A DNA stretch of 64,000 bases from Sutcliffiella rhizosphaerae (GTDB lineage Bacteria; Bacillota; Bacilli; Bacillales; Bacillaceae_I), in assembly GCF_917563925.1 (NCBI RefSeq), contig NZ_CAKJTJ010000003.1:62001-126000 (forward strand), given 5' to 3'. The translations under genes were made by a program, and so were the position numbers. The notes under the pieces are model-generated. The model had not been told where the DNA came from and searched no databases. It saw only the letters and a program-made list of their open reading frames with translations. Shown here in pieces: positions 59,058 to 64,000 of the stretch; within the stretch, counting starts at the first letter, position 1, and every line of letters begins with the position of its first letter.

Positions 59058-62000
59058 TTGAAGAGAAAATATTATAGGCGACTTGTATCTTTTATGGCAT
59101 TCTTATTAATTATTTCTAGTTTGAATGGACAGGCAATAGCACAAGGGTTAGTAAATGGTAGTGACGAGGAATGGAGTTTTTCTGCTTTCGGTGGAAACAC
59201 GAGTGCGGAACGGAACCCAGAACCGGAAGCTGTGGATAATGGAATCACTTTGACAGCTACTGGAGGGAAAATTTCAAGTAGTGATGAGGGGATGTCTTTT
59301 TATTTCAAAGAGGTTCCAGCAGATACAAACTTTGAATTACGAGCAAAGGCTAAGGTAATCAGCTTCAACAGCAATGGTTCAATTAGCACTCCAAATCAAA
59401 AGTCATTTGGATTAATGCTAAAGGATGAGATAGGAAGCCATCGTGATTCTAGTACCCACACTTCTAGTTACATGGCAATAGGGGCATTAGATACAGTGAT
59501 GAAAGGATTTAATAAAAAAGGTACCCAAACGAAATTGGAGACCTTTTCTGAAAATGCTGTTCCGTTGTCAGGCGAGGTCTATGACTTATCTATCAAAAAG
59601 TCTGGTGAGACGTATGTCCTAACGTCTAATGGGGAAAGTGAAATTGTGACAATAGAAGAGCTTTTCTCAGATCAGCTGTTTGCAGGTATCTATGTAGCGA
59701 GGGATGCGGAGGTCGTTTTTCAAGATTTAGAAATAGTAATCGATGATAGGCAGGTTAACGAATTATTTATCAACGACAGCGAAATGAAGAAAGAGTATTT
59801 AATCGGGGAGAGTTTAAACCTTCAAGGTCTTGCAGTTACAGTCGTTTTTGAAGGGGGAGAAGAAAGGCTACTGACAGAGGATGAGTATATTGTATCTGGA
59901 TTTGATAGTATCACACCTGGTCCGAATACGGTTACTATCCATTTTCTTGGGGCAAGTTCAACGCTAGATATAACAATTCTATCTCTGAATATAACAGCAG
60001 TTGATATCATCTATTTCCAGCTAAAACAATTTATTATGTGGGAGATTCTTTTGATGCAGAAGGAATAGAAGTAGAAGCGGAATATAATAGTGGACATCAA
60101 AGAGAAGCTCTTTCTCATGAAGATCTCACCATTACCATTTCAGGAGAGGCAGCAGACGAATATGTGTTTGAAGAGCCAGGCGTACATACAGTTAGAGTAG
60201 CTGGCTTAGGTTTTGAGAATATTTATACTGAATTTGATATCGAGGTAAAGGATGCTTTTATCGAAAGCTTGGAAATTAGAAAGCTTCCGGAAAAGCAACT
60301 CTATTTTATGGAGGAAGAGTTGAAGCTGGATGGGATTACAGTGTATGCCCATTACAGTGATGGCTCTGCTGTGCGCTTGATGAGAGGAGAATTTCAAACG
60401 TCAGAGCTTGACACCACCTCTCCTGGGGAGAAGAAAATTACGATTTCTCATAAAGGAATTACTTCCACCTTTACAGTGCAGGTAAAAGAAAAAGAAGTTA
60501 CAGGAATGGAAGTGACGACCTACCCAAAAACGACTTACTTTGTAGGGGAGGAGTTGGAATTTGATGAGTTGGAGGTTTCCAGAGTTTTTGACAATGGAGA
60601 ACGCCTGACATTGGCAGGAAATGAATTTGGCTTGGATACATCCAACGTCAATACGAGTATTCCAGGTGAGTATGAAGTAGTCATTAGCTCTCAAGATGCT
60701 ACAATTCAAGCAATAACTTTTCTTGTAACAGTAAGGGAAAATCAAGTATATGAATGGAAATCTATCCGATTTGGACAATCTTCTTCAGATGCACGAAATT
60801 TTCTTGAGGTAAAAGATAATGGAGTGGTGGAATTGACTGCACTTGAAGGTGGGGGAAAAGTAACCGCAGACCATGATGGCATTATTTTTTACTATACAGA
60901 AGTGGATGCATTAGAAGATAATTTTCATCTTACAGCCAATATTAATGTAAAAGAATATGCAAAAAATCCGCATGATGGTCAGGAATCCTTTGGTATTATG
61001 GCGCGTGATGCGATAGGTCCGGCGAGAGACGCCAGCGTATTTGCGTCTAACATTGCAGGTGTTGGAGGCTACAGTGGTGGTACGAGAAATGACAATGGAA
61101 CGCAAGGGTTCATCCGAACAGGCGTTGAGTCGCCTGATGGTGCGGGGAGCAAAGGTATTCAAAGCAAAATGCTTCACTCAGAAAAGCCGCAGCCAAACAA
61201 CACGTATCCAGAAAAAGAATATCAACTCACCCTAGCTAAAACAAATAGCGGGTATGAAGCCCAATTAAATGATGGAGAAAAAGCATTATTTTATGAACCT
61301 GATTTATTGCAAGTGCAGGATGATAAGATTTATGTAGGATTTTATGCCGCACGGCTAGCAACGATTGAAGTGAGTGATATTCAATTTAATGTTTCAGCAA
61401 CTGCATCAGACGCACCAAAAGTAACACCACCTAAAGAGCCTATTACTCCAGAAATAGAAATACTCTCTTTAGACAAAACGTCAAAAGAGGAATACGAATT
61501 AAAAATAAGAACCAATGTAGACGGTGTTGCAGAAATTAGACAAGGCTTGAATATGATTGCACAAGAAGTGGAAGTGGTAGCAGGTGAGGTACTAACGGTT
61601 CCGACTGACATTGTGGCCAATGGAAAAACCAATTTCACGATCACCTATCTTCCAGATGATACAGAATTACTAACTTCTTATAAAAAATTGATCACCAATT
61701 TTACAGTGGCGATGAAAACATTTGGGGATGGAGGAGACATATTCGTTTCCCCACAAGGAACACCGAATGGCACAGGGACAGAAAGCTTTCCGCTCGACCT
61801 TGATACGGCAATTGCTTATGTAAAAGAAGGTCAGAAAATCATTGTGACGGAAGGGCAATATGTAAGAAAAGGAAAGCTAGATATTAAGAAGTATAATGAC
61901 GGTACAAAAGAGGCAAGGAAACACCTAGTCGCTGCACCTGGTACAAGGCCAGTCATTGATTTTAATAAAAGAACGGAAGGGGTAGTACTTAGTGGGAACT

Positions 62001-63163
62001 ACTGGCATATTGAGGGTCTAGACTTTGCACGTTCTGCAGGAAATACGAAAGGATTCACAGTTGGTGGAAGCCATAATATCATCGAAAACAGCAGATTTTA
62101 TGAACATGGCGATACTGGCCTTCAAATAAGTCGTACGGACGGCTCTGACAACAAAGCAGATTGGCCATCCCATAATCTTATACTAAACAGTACAGCCTTC
62201 GATAACCGTGATCCATCCGACAACAATGCAGATGGGTTTGCAGCAAAGTTGACAGCTGGTGAAGGAAATATCTTTAGAGGATGTATCGCACACAATAATA
62301 TCGATGACGGCTGGGATCTGTATGCGAAAGCAGGAACCGGTGCAATTGGAGCTGTTGTGATAGAAGACAGTATCGCATATAACAATGGATTCTTGACTGA
62401 TGGAACGGTTGGAGCAGGTGACCAAAACGGCTTTAAGCTAGGTGGGGAAGGGATCCATGTTCCTCATGTGATAAAAAATAGTATCGCCTTCGGTAATGGT
62501 GCATATGGCTTTACAAGCAACAGTAATCCTGGCGTCATCGCAATCGATAATATTGCCTTCAATAACGGAGGAGGCAACCTAAGCTTTACTACCTACTCCC
62601 ATATTGAAACAGACTTTACCATTAACGGGTTCTTATCACTTCAAAGAGATTATCAAGTAAGAGATGTTTATCCAGCTCATCTACGTTCTAACAAGAACTT
62701 TTTCTTTAATGGGACTGTTTCTGAAAACAACAAAGGAGTTGTTCTATCCGAGGAAAGCTTTAAAAGCTTGGAGCCTGTCCTTCCTTTTGAAAGAGCAGAG
62801 GATGGAAGTATCATACTCGGTGATTTCCTTCAGTTAGTGGGGGAGGAAGCGAACATTTCCTTTACTCCGAAGGTTCTTAATACGAAAGGGGCAAATGGGA
62901 ACGGGAAAGGTCCGGTTGCTACCGTACATCTGGAAGCTCCAGCAGGATATTCTGTGGATTCGATACAAACAGAGTCCATTTATCTCAATAATCAACTCCA
63001 ACCAGTTGAGGTGAAAATGGAAAAAAATAAACTTGTTCTCAAATTTTCAGTCAAAGACCTTGCAAAAAAAGTAGAAAAAGGCTCAAATATTCCAATAAAA
63101 GTGACAGGTTCATTGGATAACGGGCTAGTTTTTGAAGGCAATACCACGATAACAGTAAAATAA
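59058..63163 (+). pseudogene. Secreted PL9-type pectate lyase, broken by one frameshift
   Basis: Two overlapping frames (59058-60068 and 60038-63163) together encode one protein of about 1,368 residues. The N-terminal part has a signal peptide (FMAFLLIISSLNGQAIAQ), a first beta-sandwich and one Big_3 Ig-like domain. A second Big_3 domain is cut at about 60014-60020: adding one C in TTTCCAG restores YFPAKTIYYVGDSFDAEG. Two more Big_3 domains, a second copy of the first beta-sandwich and the PL9 beta-helix follow, with DNNADGFAAKL, DDGWDLYAKAG (Ca2+ aspartates) and NGFKLGG (catalytic Lys). TTG start behind TAGGAGG. Either a real loss-of-function or a base-call error; the rest of the frame is intact. 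Confidence 0.85.
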
Positions 63164-63183
63164 TCATTTCAAAAACCATGACA

Positions 63184-63231
63184 AAAGAGCGGATATGACT
63201 GTTGGATGTAACAGTCTATCAGCTCTTTTTA
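63184..63231. terminator. Bidirectional terminator between pectate lyase and gerQ
   Basis: AAAGAGC / GCTCTTT outer stem with inner GACTGTT / AACAGTC, flanked by T-rich DNA. It lies between convergent genes. Confidence 0.85.
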
Positions 63232-63235
63232 GTAA

Positions 63236-63724
63236 TTACCTAGGTGAATATTGGCTTAACCCTTGACCACCGCCGAATGGATATTCATACTCCAGCTCTT
63301 CATCAAAAGTAATGTAATCCAAGTACACCATTAACAACAGATACCGCTTGCCTGTTTGCGGGTCACTTAAAATCAGATGATCGCGACCAGCAGCTTCAAT
63401 GATCCCTTTAAAAATTTTCGCATTCCATTCGCGGTTATTTTCAAACGTCATATAGACAGTGGCAAGCTTCCCTCTATTCAAACGAAGGATGTTTTCTACA
63501 TAGGATTGTTCCAGTGGAAGCATGCCGGGCACATCCGGTGCTTGCTTAGGTGCTTGTGCTGGAAAAGTGATAGGTTGCATACCTCCTTGCGGTTGCTGGC
63601 CACCCATTTGAAATCCGCCACCATACTGGGGCTGTTGCATGTTGCGATAATAAGCGGTGTAAGGATCAGCGCCGTACCCCGCCGAGAAAGGGGTTCCTGC
63701 TGCCTGTGAATATGGTTGATTCAT
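63236..63724 (-). CDS. gerQ: Spore coat protein GerQ
   Basis: A 162-residue coat protein. The N-terminal 65 residues are low-complexity and rich in Gln, Gly, Pro and Tyr (QYGGGFQMGGQQPQGGMQP), followed by the conserved domain SYVENILRLNRGKLATVYMTFE and DYITFDEELEYEYPFGGG. GerQ is needed for the cortex hydrolase CwlJ to be assembled in the coat and is cross-linked by transglutaminase. It lies directly downstream of cwlJ, on the same strand, the order seen in many bacilli. ATG behind GGAGGG. Confidence 0.95.
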   Translation of the reverse strand: MNQPYSQAAGTPFSAGYGADPYTAYYRNMQQPQYGGGFQMGGQQPQGGMQPITFPAQAPKQAPDVPGMLPLEQSYVENILRLNRGKLATVYMTFENNREWNAKIFKGIIEAAGRDHLILSDPQTGKRYLLLMVYLDYITFDEELEYEYPFGGGQGLSQYSPR

Positions 63725-63776
63725 TTTGTCATTCCCTCCTCAAAAGCTTGTAAGTAAGAATACCCATCATGCCCTC

Positions 63777-64000
63777 TTACCAAGTCCTATAAACACTTGC
63801 ACAGTTTTCCTCAGTTGGGGAAAAGAAGCAGTGTGCCTTAAACCTGCCTGTGTTTGGCTGATTGTACCATTGTGCAGGGCAAGGCCCGTCAGGACGGAAA
63901 AACCATAAAGAAAAAGTAGCCGGATCAAAACGTTCCCCTTTAATGACACGTCGTGCTAAATTAATCTCTTTTTCTCTAGCACGTTGATAAAAATAACCCT
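63777..64000 (-). CDS. cwlJ: Spore cortex hydrolase CwlJ, C-terminal part
   Basis: Partial gene running off the right edge; the visible 74 codons are the C-terminus. The sequence GYFYQRAREKEINLARRV, then RFDPATFSLWFFRPDG and a final CPAQWYNQPNTGRFKAHCFF block is characteristic of CwlJ/SleB-type hydrolases (hydrolase_2 family). CwlJ degrades cortex peptidoglycan during germination triggered by Ca-dipicolinate. The gap to gerQ is 52 bp with a good ribosome binding site, so the two form an operon. The start is outside the window. Confidence 0.93.
   Translation of the reverse strand, partial: GYFYQRAREKEINLARRVIKGERFDPATFSLWFFRPDGPCPAQWYNQPNTGRFKAHCFFSPTEENCASVYRTW

Noticed and set aside
63767-63949. 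60-codon minus-strand frame beginning MSLKGNVLIRLL
   Set aside because: Out-of-frame shadow of the cwlJ C-terminus, which shows clear cortex hydrolase sequence in another frame.

Overview
The window is chromosomal DNA of a low-GC, endospore-forming Firmicute of the Bacillaceae. The spore coat/germination genes gerQ and cwlJ, an apparent SigB promoter, cre sites, an S-box riboswitch, a LicT-type antiterminator with its RNA target, and the ung-ywdI-ywdK-gerQ order (known from Bacillus subtilis) all point that way. A complete seven-gene Mrp Na+/H+ antiporter operon, a NaChBac-type voltage-gated cation channel and a BCCT osmolyte carrier suggest an alkali- or salt-adapted species. No tRNA, rRNA, CRISPR array or prophage is visible.

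Layout. 0-2.3 kb: a ParMRC-like segregation module (repeat array, actin-like ATPase, acidic DNA-binding adaptor). 2.4-10.8 kb: a TPR/dynamin-like GTPase, a divergent Hsp33 with its own MerR regulator and MerR-type promoter, a SigB-type stress gene, a thioredoxin-reductase-like flavoprotein, a short tryptophan-dioxygenase homologue and VOC proteins. 10.9-17.4 kb: fabH, an ABC-F ATPase, topB, and a double P-loop ATPase behind a strongly folded leader that covers its ribosome binding site. 18.2-20.7 kb: an S-box riboswitch controlling a flavin monooxygenase and an ATP-grasp ligase. 20.7-28.7 kb: a YjiH membrane protein, an HD-GYP protein, a HAD phosphatase, a nitrilase-family enzyme, and a sugar block (IIA-Glc-like protein behind an RNA antiterminator target, PRD antiterminator, PfkB sugar kinase). 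29-35.1 kb: an AtoE carrier, a BCCT carrier, and an ABC exporter plus TetR regulator lying between two direct copies of a small MITE-like element. 35.1-46.3 kb: nitroreductase, M14 carboxypeptidase, VanZ, SRPBCC, HtpX, DUF1836, and the pentose phosphate enzymes gnd and zwf. 46.6-49.6 kb: ung, the ion channel, a YozB/CtaM-like protein and ywdI. 49.6-57.9 kb: a repeat-rich region with a minimal tyrosine recombinase, a solo KdpD-type USP protein and the Mrp operon. 58-64 kb: ywdK, a pectate lyase of the PL9 type broken by one frameshift, gerQ and the end of cwlJ.

The most unusual non-coding signals are: intergenic arrays of a short phrase (GTCGATAA, GTCCGAA or TTTRGRATTT) repeated every 20-21 bp at five places; a GTNNAC array upstream of parM; a variable MITE family; and two apparently uncatalogued structured leaders, upstream of the double P-loop ATPase and of mrpA. 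All family calls are made by eye from motifs; no database search was run.
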